From Bacillota bacterium (GTDB lineage Bacteria; Bacillota; Clostridia; Lachnospirales; WQUN01): 37,737 nucleotides of DNA. Location: the NCBI GenBank assembly GCA_009782085.1, contig WQUN01000251.1, forward strand, positions 1 through 37,737, given 5' to 3'. A program made the position numbers and the translations under genes. Within the stretch, counting starts at the first letter, position 1, and each line of letters starts with the position of its first letter. Under the pieces are notes generated by a model. The model was not told the DNA's origin. It saw only the letters and a list, made by a program, of their open reading frames with translations, and made no database searches. Positions 23,513 to 31,382 of this stretch are shown here, one piece after another.

Positions 23513-24346
23513 ATGGGCGTAAAACGATACAGGCCGTACACCGCCTCGCGCCGGCACATGACCGTCTCCGACTTCGCGGAAGTCACGAAGAAAAAGCCGG
23601 AGAAGAGCCTTATGACGCGCGTGAAGAACACGGCCGGCCGTAACAACCAGGGCAAGATCACCGTCCGTCATATCGGCGGCGGCAGCAAGAAACAGTACCG
23701 CATCATCGACTTCAAGCGGAGCAAGGACGGCATCCCGGCAAAGGTCGTCGGCATCGAGTACGACCCGAACAGGACGGCGAATATCGCTTTGCTGTCGTAT
23801 ATGGACGGCGAGAAGAGCTACATCCTCGCCCCCCACGGCCTCAAGGTCGGCGACAGGCTTATGAGCGGGGAGAGCGCCGAGGTCCGCCTCGGGAACGCGC
23901 TTCCGATGAGGCTGATACCCATCGGGACGGAGATACACAACCTCGAGATGAAGCCCGGGAAGGGCGCGCAGCTCGTGCGTTCCGCGGGCAACGCGGCGCA
24001 GCTCATGGCCAAGGACGAGAAATACGCCACAGTGAGGCTCCCCTCCGGCGAGATGCGCCTTTTGCCGGCGGACTGCCGGGCCACGGTCGGCCAGGTCGGC
24101 AACCTGGACCACGAGCTCCTGAACATCGGCAACGCGGGCAAGAAGCGGCACATGGGCATCAGGCCGACGGTTCGCGGCTCCGTCATGAACCCCAACGACC
24201 ACCCGCACGGCGGCGGCGAGGGCCGCGCGCCGATCGGGCGGCCGGCCCCGTCCACCCCCTGGGGCAAGCCGGCGCTGGGCTACAAGACGCGCAAGAAGAG
24301 AAAGGCTTCCAACAAGATGATCATCCGCCGCAGAGGCATGAAGTAG
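23513..24346 (+). CDS. rplB: 50S ribosomal protein L2
   Basis: 277 residues, normal length. The C-terminal signature around the peptidyl transferase centre is intact (RGSVMNPNDHPHGGGEGRAP, then GKPALGYKTR). A weaker site (TTGGAG) precedes the ATG, after the repeat array. The TAG stop is part of a TAGGGGCGCGC hairpin. Confidence 0.98.
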   Translation: MGVKRYRPYTASRRHMTVSDFAEVTKKKPEKSLMTRVKNTAGRNNQGKITVRHIGGGSKKQYRIIDFKRSKDGIPAKVVGIEYDPNRTANIALLSYMDGEKSYILAPHGLKVGDRLMSGESAEVRLGNALPMRLIPIGTEIHNLEMKPGKGAQLVRSAGNAAQLMAKDEKYATVRLPSGEMRLLPADCRATVGQVGNLDHELLNIGNAGKKRHMGIRPTVRGSVMNPNDHPHGGGEGRAPIGRPAPSTPWGKPALGYKTRKKRKASNKMIIRRRGMK

Positions 24347-24392
24347 GGGCGCGCAGCTGCGCCCGCATATAGGGGCGCATTTCGCGCGTCCG
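24344..24392. repeat. TAGGGGCG hairpins between rplB and rpsS
   Basis: TAGGGGCGCGCAGCTGCGCC then CG, with stem GGCGCA/TGCGCC, starts at the rplB stop codon. A second partial unit TAGGGGCGCATTTCGCGCG follows at 24370. An AAAGGAGG site for rpsS comes next. Confidence 0.75.
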
Positions 24393-24408
24393 TAAAAGGA
24401 GGCAAAAC

Positions 24409-24693
24409 ATGGGCCGTTCGCTCAAAAAGGGGCCGTTTATCGACGGGCACCTGATGAAAAAAGTCGTGGATATGAACAAGGCTTCCAATAAATCGGTCAT
24501 AAAGACCTGGTCGCGCCGTTCGACCATATTCCCGGAGATGATCGGGCTGACGATCGCCGTCCACGACGGCCGCAAGCACGTGCCGGTCTATATCACGGAG
24601 GACATGGTCGGGCACAAGCTCGGCGAGTTCGCCATGACGCGCACGTACCGCGGCCACGGCAAGGATGCCGAAAAGAAATCGAAAGTGAAATAG
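24409..24693 (+). CDS. rpsS: 30S ribosomal protein S19
   Basis: 94 residues; MGRSLKKGPFIDGHLMKK and TRTYRGHGKDAEKKSK are typical. AAAGGAGG precedes the ATG. The stop TAG again opens a TAGGGACGACGCCC sequence. Confidence 0.98.
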   Translation: MGRSLKKGPFIDGHLMKKVVDMNKASNKSVIKTWSRRSTIFPEMIGLTIAVHDGRKHVPVYITEDMVGHKLGEFAMTRTYRGHGKDAEKKSKVK

Positions 24694-24796
24694 GGACGAC
24701 GCCCGGCCGCCGGCGGCGGCGGATGAAAGGAGGGCGGCGTTCTCTGAGTGCGGGGCGAGCGAAACGCTGGCCCGCTACGAAGAGAGGAGCCATTCT

Positions 24797-25264
24797 ATGT
24801 CAAAGGGACACCGCAGTCAGATCAAGCAGGACCGCAACGAGGAGCATCGGGACAGGCGCCCCCATGCCCATCATAAATACGCCCGCGTCTCGGACACGAA
24901 GGCCAGGATCATCCTGGACGAGATCAAGGGCAAGAGCGTCGCGGCGGCGCAGGGCATTTTGAGCTACTCGCCCAGGTACGCGGCCTATATAGTAAAGAAG
25001 GTCCTGGATTCGGCCGTCGCCAACGCCGAAAACAACCTCAACATGGACGCCTCCGACCTGTTCGTCCAGGAGGTTTTCGCGAACCAGGGGCCGACGCTCA
25101 AGCGGATCACCCCGAGGGCGCGCGGCATGGCCTACCGGATCAACAAGAAAACCAGCCACATTTCGATATATCTGAACGAGAGGCCGGACAAACCGGTCAA
25201 AGCGGAAGCCGCCAAAACGGGCAGATCGCCGAACAGGGCGGCAAAACAGGCGGGAGGTAAATAA
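24797..25264 (+). CDS. rplV: 50S ribosomal protein L22 with N- and C-terminal extensions
   Basis: 155 residues against the usual ~110. The core runs from about residue 27 (KYARVSDTKARIILDEIKG) to 137 and keeps the tunnel hairpin (LKRITPRARGMAYRINKKTSH). The first ~26 residues are charged and His/Arg-rich, the last ~20 Lys/Ala-rich. GAGAGGAG precedes the ATG. The stop overlaps rpsC by one base. The 103-bp gap before it holds only GC-rich sequence. Confidence 0.96.
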   Translation: MSKGHRSQIKQDRNEEHRDRRPHAHHKYARVSDTKARIILDEIKGKSVAAAQGILSYSPRYAAYIVKKVLDSAVANAENNLNMDASDLFVQEVFANQGPTLKRITPRARGMAYRINKKTSHISIYLNERPDKPVKAEAAKTGRSPNRAAKQAGGK

Positions 25265-26019
25265 TGGGCCAGAAAGTAAACCCCCACGGACTGAGGCTGG
25301 GCGTGGTCAAGGAATGGGACTCCGTCTGGTACGCCGAAAAGGATTTCAGCAAGTATCTTGTGGAGGACTTTAACCTCCGCAGGTACATCAAGAAAAAACT
25401 CTTCGCCTCCGGCGTCTCCAAGATAAGCATCCAGAGGACGACGGACCGCGTGAAGATCACCGTCCACACCGCCAAGCCGGGCATCATCATCGGCAGGAGC
25501 GGCCAGGCCATCCAGGAGCTGACGAACGAGCTGCAAAAGCTCTCGACGCAGCGGGTCATGGTCAACATCGAGGAGGTCCGCAGGCCGGAGCTGGACGCCC
25601 AGCTCGTGGCCGAGGCCATCGCGAAGGACCTGGAGAACCGCGTGACCTTCCGCCGCGCCATGAAGCAGGCGATGAGCCGCGCCATGAAGCTCGGCGCGAA
25701 GGGCATCAAGACGTCCGTGTCCGGACGCCTCGGCGGCGCGGACATCGCCAGAACCGAGCACTATCACGAGGGCACGATCCCTCTGCAAACGCTCCGCGCG
25801 GATATCGACTACGGCTTCGCGGAGGCGGACACCACCTACGGCAAGCTGGGCGTGAAGGCGTGGATATACAAGGGCGAGGTTCTTCCCAAGAAGCCCAGGT
25901 CCGAGCGGCCCGACAGGCCCGAGCGGTCCGAGCGGCTCGAGCGCTCCGAAAGGCGCGAGCGGCCCGACAGGCATGATCGAAGGGACAGGGAAGGGAGCGG
26001 TCGCCATGCTAATGCCTAA
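25264..26019 (+). CDS. rpsC: 30S ribosomal protein S3 with Arg-rich tail
   Basis: 251 residues against ~218. MGQKVNPHGLRLGV, the KH domain (KPGIIIGRSGQAIQELTNEL) and the C-terminal domain up to KGEVLPKK are normal. The last ~38 residues are a repetitive Arg/Glu/Asp-rich tail (units of the SERPDRPER type) coded by ~9-18 bp repeats at 25900-25985. The tail overlaps the rplP start, whose site lies in the repeat end. Confidence 0.97.
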   Translation: MGQKVNPHGLRLGVVKEWDSVWYAEKDFSKYLVEDFNLRRYIKKKLFASGVSKISIQRTTDRVKITVHTAKPGIIIGRSGQAIQELTNELQKLSTQRVMVNIEEVRRPELDAQLVAEAIAKDLENRVTFRRAMKQAMSRAMKLGAKGIKTSVSGRLGGADIARTEHYHEGTIPLQTLRADIDYGFAEADTTYGKLGVKAWIYKGEVLPKKPRSERPDRPERSERLERSERRERPDRHDRRDREGSGRHANA

Positions 26020-26464
26020 AAGGGTAAAACACCGCAAGCAGTTCCGCGGGCGCATGAAGGGCAGGGCCACGCGGGGCGTAAGCGTGACCTACGGCGATTA
26101 CGGCCTCGTGGCGCTGGAGCCGAGCTGGGTCACGTCCAATCAGATAGAGGCCGCGCGTATCGCCATGACGCGTTTCATCAAGCGCGGGGGCCAGGTTTGG
26201 ATAAAGATATTCCCGGATAAGCCGGTGACGGAGAAGCCCGCCGAGACCCGCATGGGAAGCGGCAAGGGCTCGCCGGAGTTTTGGGTCGCGGTCGTGAAGC
26301 CGGGCAGGGTCATGTTCGAGCTCGGCGGCGTCAGCGAGGAGGACGCCAAGGAGGCGCTCCGCCTCGCCGCGCACAAGCTGCCCCTTAAGTGCAAGATCGT
26401 CTCCAAGGCCGAGCAGATAAAAGCCGAACAGGAACTGATGGAAGGTGATGCCGGTGAAAAGTAA
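26006..26464 (+). CDS. rplP: 50S ribosomal protein L16
   Basis: 152 residues; MLMPKRVKHRKQFRGRMKG at the start. ATG 26006 follows GGGAGCGG; ATG 26012 is an alternative. L16 helps form the A-site and tRNA entry. Overlaps rpsC by 14 bp and rpmC by 11 bp. Slightly longer than the usual ~145 at the C-terminus. Confidence 0.97.
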   Translation: MLMPKRVKHRKQFRGRMKGRATRGVSVTYGDYGLVALEPSWVTSNQIEAARIAMTRFIKRGGQVWIKIFPDKPVTEKPAETRMGSGKGSPEFWVAVVKPGRVMFELGGVSEEDAKEALRLAAHKLPLKCKIVSKAEQIKAEQELMEGDAGEK

Positions 26465-26666
26465 AAGATATCTCAACGACATGAGATTAAAAACCGTGGA
26501 TGAGCTGGACGCGGAGCTGGTCAGCGCCAAGAGGGAGCTTTTCAACCTGAGGTTCCAGAACGCCACGAATCAGCTTGACAACACCGCCAGGATTACCGAC
26601 GTAAGGAAGAACATCGCGAGGATTCAGACCATAATCACCCAGAAAAAGATGGGGCTGTCGGATTAG
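26454..26666 (+). CDS. rpmC: 50S ribosomal protein L29
   Basis: 70 residues from GTG 26454, preferred because GAAGGTGAT aligns with it at normal spacing; GTG 26445 and ATG 26448 would add up to three residues. The motif ELDAELVSAKRELFNLRFQ is typical. L29 lies near the tunnel exit. The start is inside rplP. Confidence 0.95.
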   Translation: MKSKRYLNDMRLKTVDELDAELVSAKRELFNLRFQNATNQLDNTARITDVRKNIARIQTIITQKKMGLSD

Positions 26667-26687
26667 TAAAGGCTGGGAGGCGATAAT

Positions 26688-27032
26688 TTGGAAGACAACC
26701 TGGACATAAGGCCCGGCGGCGATACGGCGGTCATGACCGAGGAGTTCTCCGGGGACGGGGAGGCGGCCGGGAACAAGCCGGAGCGCAACCTTCGAAAGAC
26801 CAGGATAGGCAGGGTGGTCAGCGACAAGATGGACAAGACGATCGTCGTGGCCGTCGAGAACCACGTAAGGCACCCCCTGTACGGCAAGATCATGAAGCGG
26901 ACTTATAAGCTGAAGGCCCACGACGAGAAAAACGAGTGCGCCGTCGGCGACCGCGTGAGGGTCATGGAGACCCGCCCGCTGTCGAGGGAAAAGAGATGGC
27001 GGCTGGTTTCGATATTGGAGAAGGCGAAATAA
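26688..27032 (+). CDS. rpsQ: 30S ribosomal protein S17 with acidic N-terminal extension
   Basis: 114 residues against ~85. TTG start at 26688 follows GGGAGGCGAT. The core begins near residue 34 (RNLRKTRIGRVVSDKMDKT) and ends KRWRLVSILEKAK. The first ~30 residues are acidic and Gly-rich, unlike the basic core. No better internal start with a site was found, so the extension is probably real. Confidence 0.95.
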   Translation: MEDNLDIRPGGDTAVMTEEFSGDGEAAGNKPERNLRKTRIGRVVSDKMDKTIVVAVENHVRHPLYGKIMKRTYKLKAHDEKNECAVGDRVRVMETRPLSREKRWRLVSILEKAK

Positions 27033-27048
27033 ACCGGCGATGCACGCA

Positions 27049-27121
27049 GGGGCGGCAGGGGCGGACGGCATCCGCCCGTCAATTCGAACCGCGCATAGGG
27101 GCGGACAGCGTCCGCCCGCCA
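27049..27121. repeat. AGGGGCGGAC hairpins between rpsQ and rplN
   Basis: Two hairpins, AGGGGCGGACGGCATCCGCC and TAGGGGCGGACAGCGTCCGC (each completed by CCG), have stems GGCGGA(C)/(G)TCCGCC and differ in loop. An AGGGGCGGC partial unit precedes them. They end just before the AGGAGG site of rplN. Confidence 0.8.
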
Positions 27122-27138
27122 GTCAGGAGGTTTTCACA

Positions 27139-27507
27139 TTGGTACAACAGGAATCGAGGCTCGTTTCCGCCGACAACTCCGGCGCTAAGGAGCTCCTGTG
27201 CATCCGCGTGCTGGGCGGATCTCTGAGAAGATACGGCAGCGTGGGCGACATAATCGTCGCCACCGTCAAGGACGCGACGCCGGGCGGCGTGGTCAAGAAG
27301 GGCGAGGTCGTCAAGGCGGTCGTCGTCCGGACGAGGAAAGTTATCGGCAGGCCCGACGGCTCGTATATCAGGTTCGACGAAAACGCGGCGGTCATCATAA
27401 AGGACGACAAGACCCCGAGGGGCACGCGCATCTTCGGCCCCGTGGCCAGGGAACTCCGCGAGAAGCAGTTCGCGAAGATCATCTCTCTGGCCCCCGAAGT
27501 TCTTTAA
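27139..27507 (+). CDS. rplN: 50S ribosomal protein L14
   Basis: 122 residues, the exact usual length, from TTG 27139 after AGGAGG. MVQQESRLVSADNSGAKELL and the C-terminal RELREKQFAKIISLAPEVL are typical. A longer frame upstream runs through hairpin repeats and is not coding. Confidence 0.97.
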   Translation: MVQQESRLVSADNSGAKELLCIRVLGGSLRRYGSVGDIIVATVKDATPGGVVKKGEVVKAVVVRTRKVIGRPDGSYIRFDENAAVIIKDDKTPRGTRIFGPVARELREKQFAKIISLAPEVL

Positions 27508-27524
27508 TTTAAGGAGGCGGGCGA

Positions 27525-27890
27525 ATGGCTAAAGCGAAGGAACAGCCAAAACCCATTAAAACAAAGCTCAAACGCGGCGACAAGGTCAAGGTCATCGCGG
27601 GCAAAGACAAGGGCCAGACGGGAAAGGTGCTCTTCCTCGACAGGAACAAGGGCAGGATCATCGTCGAGGGCGTCAACATGATCACCAAGCACCAGAAGTC
27701 CAACATGTCCAACCGCTCCGGCGGCGTAATCCATAAGGAAGCGCCCATCCACGTCTCGAACGTCATGTACATGGACGGGAACAAGCCCTCGAGGCTGGGC
27801 TTCGAGGTGACGGTGGAGGAAAACGACGACGGCGTGGTGAATATCACGAAGCGCCGCGTCGCCAAGGCCACGGGAAATGTGATAGATTAG
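27525..27890 (+). CDS. rplX: 50S ribosomal protein L24
   Basis: 121 residues with a KOW motif (KLKRGDKVKVIAGKDKGQTG) and GVNMITKHQK. L24 starts assembly of the large subunit. AAGGAGGCGG precedes the ATG. The length includes a ~12-residue N-terminal and a short C-terminal extension over the usual ~105. Confidence 0.97.
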   Translation: MAKAKEQPKPIKTKLKRGDKVKVIAGKDKGQTGKVLFLDRNKGRIIVEGVNMITKHQKSNMSNRSGGVIHKEAPIHVSNVMYMDGNKPSRLGFEVTVEENDDGVVNITKRRVAKATGNVID

Positions 27891-27901
27891 AGGTGTGTAT
27901 A

Positions 27902-28447
27902 TTGAACCGGCTAAGGGAGTTTTACGAAAAAGACGTAGTGGACGCGATGACGAAAAAATTCTCCTATAAAAACAGGCTGGCCGTGCCCAAGATCGAGAAA
28001 GTCGTGATAAACATGGGCCTGGGGGACTGCAAGGACAACCCGAAGTCCCTCGAGGCGGCCGCGGGCGATCTGACGCTCATCGCCGGCCAGAAGCCCGTCG
28101 TGACCAAGGCCAAGAAATCCGTCGCGAACTTCAAGCTCCGCGCCGGGATGCCGATAGGCTGCAAGGTCTGCCTCCGCGGCGACAGGATGTACAGCTTCAT
28201 CGACAGGCTGATAAACATCTCCCTGCCGCGCGTCCGCGACTTCAGGGGCGTCAGCGCCGAGGCGTTCGACGGCAGGGGCAACTACACGCTCGGCGTCAGG
28301 GATCAGCTCATCTTCCCGGAGATACAGTTTGACAAGGTCGAGAAGATCAGGGGCATGGACATAGTTATCGTGACCACGGCGCACACGGACGAGGAGGCCA
28401 GGGAGCTTCTGACGCTGTTCGGGATGCCGTTCGTAAGGCAAAGCTAA
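27902..28447 (+). CDS. rplE: 50S ribosomal protein L5
   Basis: 181 residues from TTG 27902 (NRLREFYEKDVVDAMTKKF follows the initiator), preferred over GTG 27893 because AGAGGTG is well spaced. L5 binds 5S rRNA and contacts the P-site tRNA. VVINMGLGDCKDNPKSLE and GRGNYTLGVRDQLIFPEI are typical. Confidence 0.97.
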   Translation: MNRLREFYEKDVVDAMTKKFSYKNRLAVPKIEKVVINMGLGDCKDNPKSLEAAAGDLTLIAGQKPVVTKAKKSVANFKLRAGMPIGCKVCLRGDRMYSFIDRLINISLPRVRDFRGVSAEAFDGRGNYTLGVRDQLIFPEIQFDKVEKIRGMDIVIVTTAHTDEEARELLTLFGMPFVRQS

Positions 28448-28461
28448 ACGGAGGTAGTAAA

Positions 28462-28647
28462 ATGGCTAAGAAGTCCATGATTTTGAAACAGCAGCAGCCC
28501 GCCAAATTCTCGACCAGGCGGCACAACCGCTGCAAACTGTGCGGAAGGCCCCACGGAACCCTGCGCAAGTACGGGATTTGCCGCATCTGCTTCCGCGAGC
28601 TGGCCTACAAGGGCCAGATCCCGGGTATGAGAAAGGCGAGCTGGTAA
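28462..28647 (+). CDS. rpsZ: 30S ribosomal protein S14, zinc-binding type Z
   Basis: 61 residues with two CxxC pairs (NRCKLCGRP, GICRICFREL) that bind one zinc, the normal form in Firmicutes. GGAGG precedes the ATG. The 87-bp gap that follows holds GC-rich sequence and a possible GCGCGCC hairpin, no gene. Confidence 0.98.
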   Translation: MAKKSMILKQQQPAKFSTRRHNRCKLCGRPHGTLRKYGICRICFRELAYKGQIPGMRKASW

Positions 28648-28734
28648 GGCCTGAGACGCTCGTAAGGGGCTATAACAGTATGGCGCGCGCCGCGCTGTCA
28701 GATACGGGCGCGCCGCAAGTAAGGAGGAAGCTTC

Positions 28735-29136
28735 ATGTCTATGTCAGACCCTATTGCCGATATGCTGACGAGGATCAGGAACGCGAACACGGCAAAGCAC
28801 GCAACCGTCGACATACCGTCGTCTCGCATGAAAGTGGCGATCGCCGACATCCTGATCCGTGAAGGGTATGTCAGGGGTTATGAGATACTCGAGGACGGCG
28901 TGAAAAAGACGATGCGCATAACTCTCAAATACGGCAGGGACAAGAGCGAAAAGGTGATCGGCGGCCTAAAGCGCATTTCCAAGCCCGGCCTCCGGGTCTA
29001 CGCCAGCGTGGAGGACATGCCGCGCGTCCTGGGCGGCCTGGGCGTGGCCATCGTCTCGACGAACAAGGGCGTCGTCACCGACAAGGAGGCCCGCAAGCTG
29101 GGCGTGGGCGGCGAAGTCCTGGCGTTTATATGGTAA
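28735..29136 (+). CDS. rpsH: 30S ribosomal protein S8
   Basis: 133 residues; MSMSDPIADMLTRIRNAN and the C-terminal STNKGVVTDKEARKLGVGGE are typical. AAGGAGGAAG precedes the ATG. S8 binds helix 21 of 16S rRNA and, in E. coli, controls the spc operon. Confidence 0.98.
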   Translation: MSMSDPIADMLTRIRNANTAKHATVDIPSSRMKVAIADILIREGYVRGYEILEDGVKKTMRITLKYGRDKSEKVIGGLKRISKPGLRVYASVEDMPRVLGGLGVAIVSTNKGVVTDKEARKLGVGGEVLAFIW

Positions 29137-29167
29137 ACGAAGCACCCCGCGGATACAAGTTACTTTA

Positions 29168-29208
29168 TTCCAGTATCCAGTATCTAGTATCCAGTATCTA
29201 GTATCTAG
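29168..29208. repeat. 10-bp microsatellite before rplF
   Basis: (TCCAGTATC/TCTAGTATC) units, about four and a half, run directly into TCTAGGAGGC, so the last unit merges with the rplF ribosome binding site. A similar repeat lies before rplQ and, on the opposite strand, before rplB. Confidence 0.85.
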
Positions 29209-29218
29209 GAGGCAGACC

Positions 29219-29773
29219 ATGTCGCGAATAGGTAAACTTCCGATAACGATCCCCTCGGGCGTAGACGTGAAAATAGACGACGGCAACGTCGTCACCGTCA
29301 AGGGCCCATTGGGGGAGCTGAAGCGGAAACTGTCGGCGGACATGAACATCGCGATGAAAGACGGCGCCGTGACCGTCGGGCGCCCCAACGACCTCAAGAG
29401 GTTCAAGGCGCTCCACGGCCTGACCCGCACCCTCCTCAACAACATGGTTTTGGGGGTGACCCAGGGCTTCACAAAGACGCTCGAGATCAACGGCGTCGGC
29501 TACAGGGCGGCGAAGTCCGGGAACAAGCTGACGCTGACCCTCGGGTATTCGCACCCGGTCGAGATGATCGACCCGGACGGGGTGACCTCCTCCGTGGAGG
29601 GCACGAACAAGGTCAAGGTCACGGGGATCGACAAGGAGAAGGTCGGCCAGTACGCGGCGAACATCCGCGCCAAGCGCCCGACGATAGTTTTCAACGCCAA
29701 CACCAACCCGAAGGGCATTAAGTACAGCGACGAAAAAGTCAGGAGCAAGGTCGGCAAGACAGGCAAGAAATAG
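29219..29773 (+). CDS. rplF: 50S ribosomal protein L6
   Basis: 184 residues; MSRIGKLPITIPSGVDVKID, LEINGVGYRAAKSGNKLTL and ANTNPKGIKYSDEKVRSK are typical of both halves. AGGAGG, formed at the end of the microsatellite, precedes the ATG. Confidence 0.98.
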   Translation: MSRIGKLPITIPSGVDVKIDDGNVVTVKGPLGELKRKLSADMNIAMKDGAVTVGRPNDLKRFKALHGLTRTLLNNMVLGVTQGFTKTLEINGVGYRAAKSGNKLTLTLGYSHPVEMIDPDGVTSSVEGTNKVKVTGIDKEKVGQYAANIRAKRPTIVFNANTNPKGIKYSDEKVRSKVGKTGKK

Positions 29774-29802
29774 CAGACGATAATGGCAGGGAGTGATATG
29801 CA

Positions 29803-30171
29803 ATGATAAAGAAGCCGTCCCGCAAAGAGATACGGGAAAAGCGCCATTACAGGATGCGCCATCATCTCTCCGGCACCGTCGCCAGGCCGAGGCTCGCCGT
29901 GTTCCGTTCAAATAAGCACATCTACGCGCAGGTCATAGACGATACGGCCGGGAACACGCTGTGCGCGGCTTCCACGATGGAGAAGGCGATCTCCTCCAAG
30001 CTCGACAAGACCTGGGACGTCAACGCGGCCAAGGCCGTCGGCGACGCGGTCGCCAGGAAGGCCCTGGAAAAGGGCATCACCGAGGTGGTTTTCGACAGGG
30101 GCGGGTACATCTACCACGGCAAAGTCCAGGCGCTGGCGGACGCCGCGAGGGAAGCCGGGCTTGTATTCTGA
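29803..30171 (+). CDS. rplR: 50S ribosomal protein L18
   Basis: 122 residues; RPRLAVFRSNKHIYAQVIDD and VFDRGGYIYHGKVQALADA are typical. L18 binds 5S rRNA with L5. GGGAGTGAT precedes the ATG. Confidence 0.98.
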   Translation: MIKKPSRKEIREKRHYRMRHHLSGTVARPRLAVFRSNKHIYAQVIDDTAGNTLCAASTMEKAISSKLDKTWDVNAAKAVGDAVARKALEKGITEVVFDRGGYIYHGKVQALADAAREAGLVF

Positions 30172-30190
30172 GAAGGAGGGTTATCTGACT

Positions 30191-30691
30191 TTGAAAAAAA
30201 TAGACGCAAGCACGCTTGACCTGAAAGACCGGGTCGTGACCATAAACCGCGTGACAAAGGTCGTCAAGGGAGGGCGGACGTTCCGCTTCGCCGCGCTTGT
30301 GGTCGTCGGGGACGAGAACGGCCACGTCGGCGCCGGCCTCGGCAAGGCGGCCGAAATCCCGGAGGCGATCCGCAAGGGCAAGGAGGACGCCAAGAAGAAC
30401 ATCGTCTACGTTCCCCGCAACGCCCAGAACAGCATCTACCACGACATGCTGGGCACCTTCGGCGCGGCGAGCGTGCTTCTGAAGCGCGCCCCCGAGGGGA
30501 CCGGCGTCATCGCCGGCGGCGCGGTCCGCGCCGTGCTCGAGCTGGCGGGGGTCCACAACGTCAGGACCAAGTGCCTCGGCTCGCGCAACAAGCACAACGT
30601 CGTCAACGCCACGCTCGCGGGCATAAAGGAGCTCAGAACCCCCGAGCAGGTCGCCGCGCTCCGCGGCAAGGACGTCGAGGAGATACTGTAA
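30191..30691 (+). CDS. rpsE: 30S ribosomal protein S5
   Basis: 166 residues from TTG 30191 after AAGGAGGG, which gives the usual N-terminus (KKIDASTLDLKDRVVTINRV); the longer frame from 30161 would overlap rplR without a site. GRTFRFAALVVVGDENGHVG and the GTGVIAGGAVRAVLE motif are conserved. S5 guards mRNA entry and decoding accuracy. Confidence 0.97.
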   Translation: MKKIDASTLDLKDRVVTINRVTKVVKGGRTFRFAALVVVGDENGHVGAGLGKAAEIPEAIRKGKEDAKKNIVYVPRNAQNSIYHDMLGTFGAASVLLKRAPEGTGVIAGGAVRAVLELAGVHNVRTKCLGSRNKHNVVNATLAGIKELRTPEQVAALRGKDVEEIL

Positions 30692-30748
30692 AACGCGTCC
30701 CCGGCGCGCCGGAGCCGGCAAGAGGATTTATCGAAAGGAGCAACTTTT

Positions 30749-30922
30749 ATGTTAAAGGTGACTTTGGTCAGGTCCAAGATAGGGACTTTGCCCAAGCAGA
30801 GAAAGATAGTCGAGGCCCTGGGCCTCGGTAAGATAAATTCCAGCAACACGCACCAGGACAACGACGCGATCAGGGGCATGATCCGGAAAGTCTCGCACCT
30901 GGTCAAGGTCGAGGAGATATAG
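30749..30922 (+). CDS. rpmD: 50S ribosomal protein L30
   Basis: 57 residues, easily missed because of its size. LKVTLVRSKIGTLPKQRKIV after the initiator and the end KVSHLVKVEEI are typical of bacterial L30. AAAGGAG precedes the ATG, and the gene has its standard place between rpsE and rplO. Confidence 0.95.
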   Translation: MLKVTLVRSKIGTLPKQRKIVEALGLGKINSSNTHQDNDAIRGMIRKVSHLVKVEEI

Positions 30923-30938
30923 GAGGAGGCTTCAGGCC

Positions 30939-31382
30939 ATGAAACTGGGTGAGTTAAAGCCGGCAGAGGGCGCGAAGAAGAAAGCCTTCCGGCGCGGCAG
31001 GGGCCACGGCTCCGGCAACGGCAAGACATCCGGCAGAGGGCACAAGGGCCAGGGGCAGCGCTCCGGCGCCGGCGGCAAGGTCGGGTTCGAGGGCGGCCAG
31101 ATGCCTCTCTACAGGCGGCTTCCCAAGCGCGGCTTCCACAACCGGAACACTAAGGAGATCATAGCCGTCAACCTGTCTTTGCTGAACAATGCGTTTGAAT
31201 CGGGCGACGTGGTCGACATCGCGGCCCTGCAGTCGAAGGGCCTTATCTCCAACCCGCGCGACGGCGTGAAGATCCTCGGCATGGGCGAGATGGAGAAGAA
31301 ACTGACGGTACGGGTCAACTATTTCAGCAAATCCGCGGCCGAGAAGATCGAAGCGGCCGGCGGCAAAGCAGAGGTGATCTAG
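30939..31382 (+). CDS. rplO: 50S ribosomal protein L15
   Basis: 147 residues; the Gly/Arg-rich N-terminus (FRRGRGHGSGNGKTSGRGHK) and GFEGGQMPLYRRLPKRGF are typical. AGGAGGAGG before the ATG overlaps the rpmD stop. The stop abuts the secY start. Confidence 0.98.
   Translation: MKLGELKPAEGAKKKAFRRGRGHGSGNGKTSGRGHKGQGQRSGAGGKVGFEGGQMPLYRRLPKRGFHNRNTKEIIAVNLSLLNNAFESGDVVDIAALQSKGLISNPRDGVKILGMGEMEKKLTVRVNYFSKSAAEKIEAAGGKAEVI

Noticed and set aside
27040..27138. N-terminal extension of L14
   Set aside because: It runs through AGGGGCGG hairpins, and the TTG at 27139 has an AGGAGG site and gives the standard 122-residue protein.
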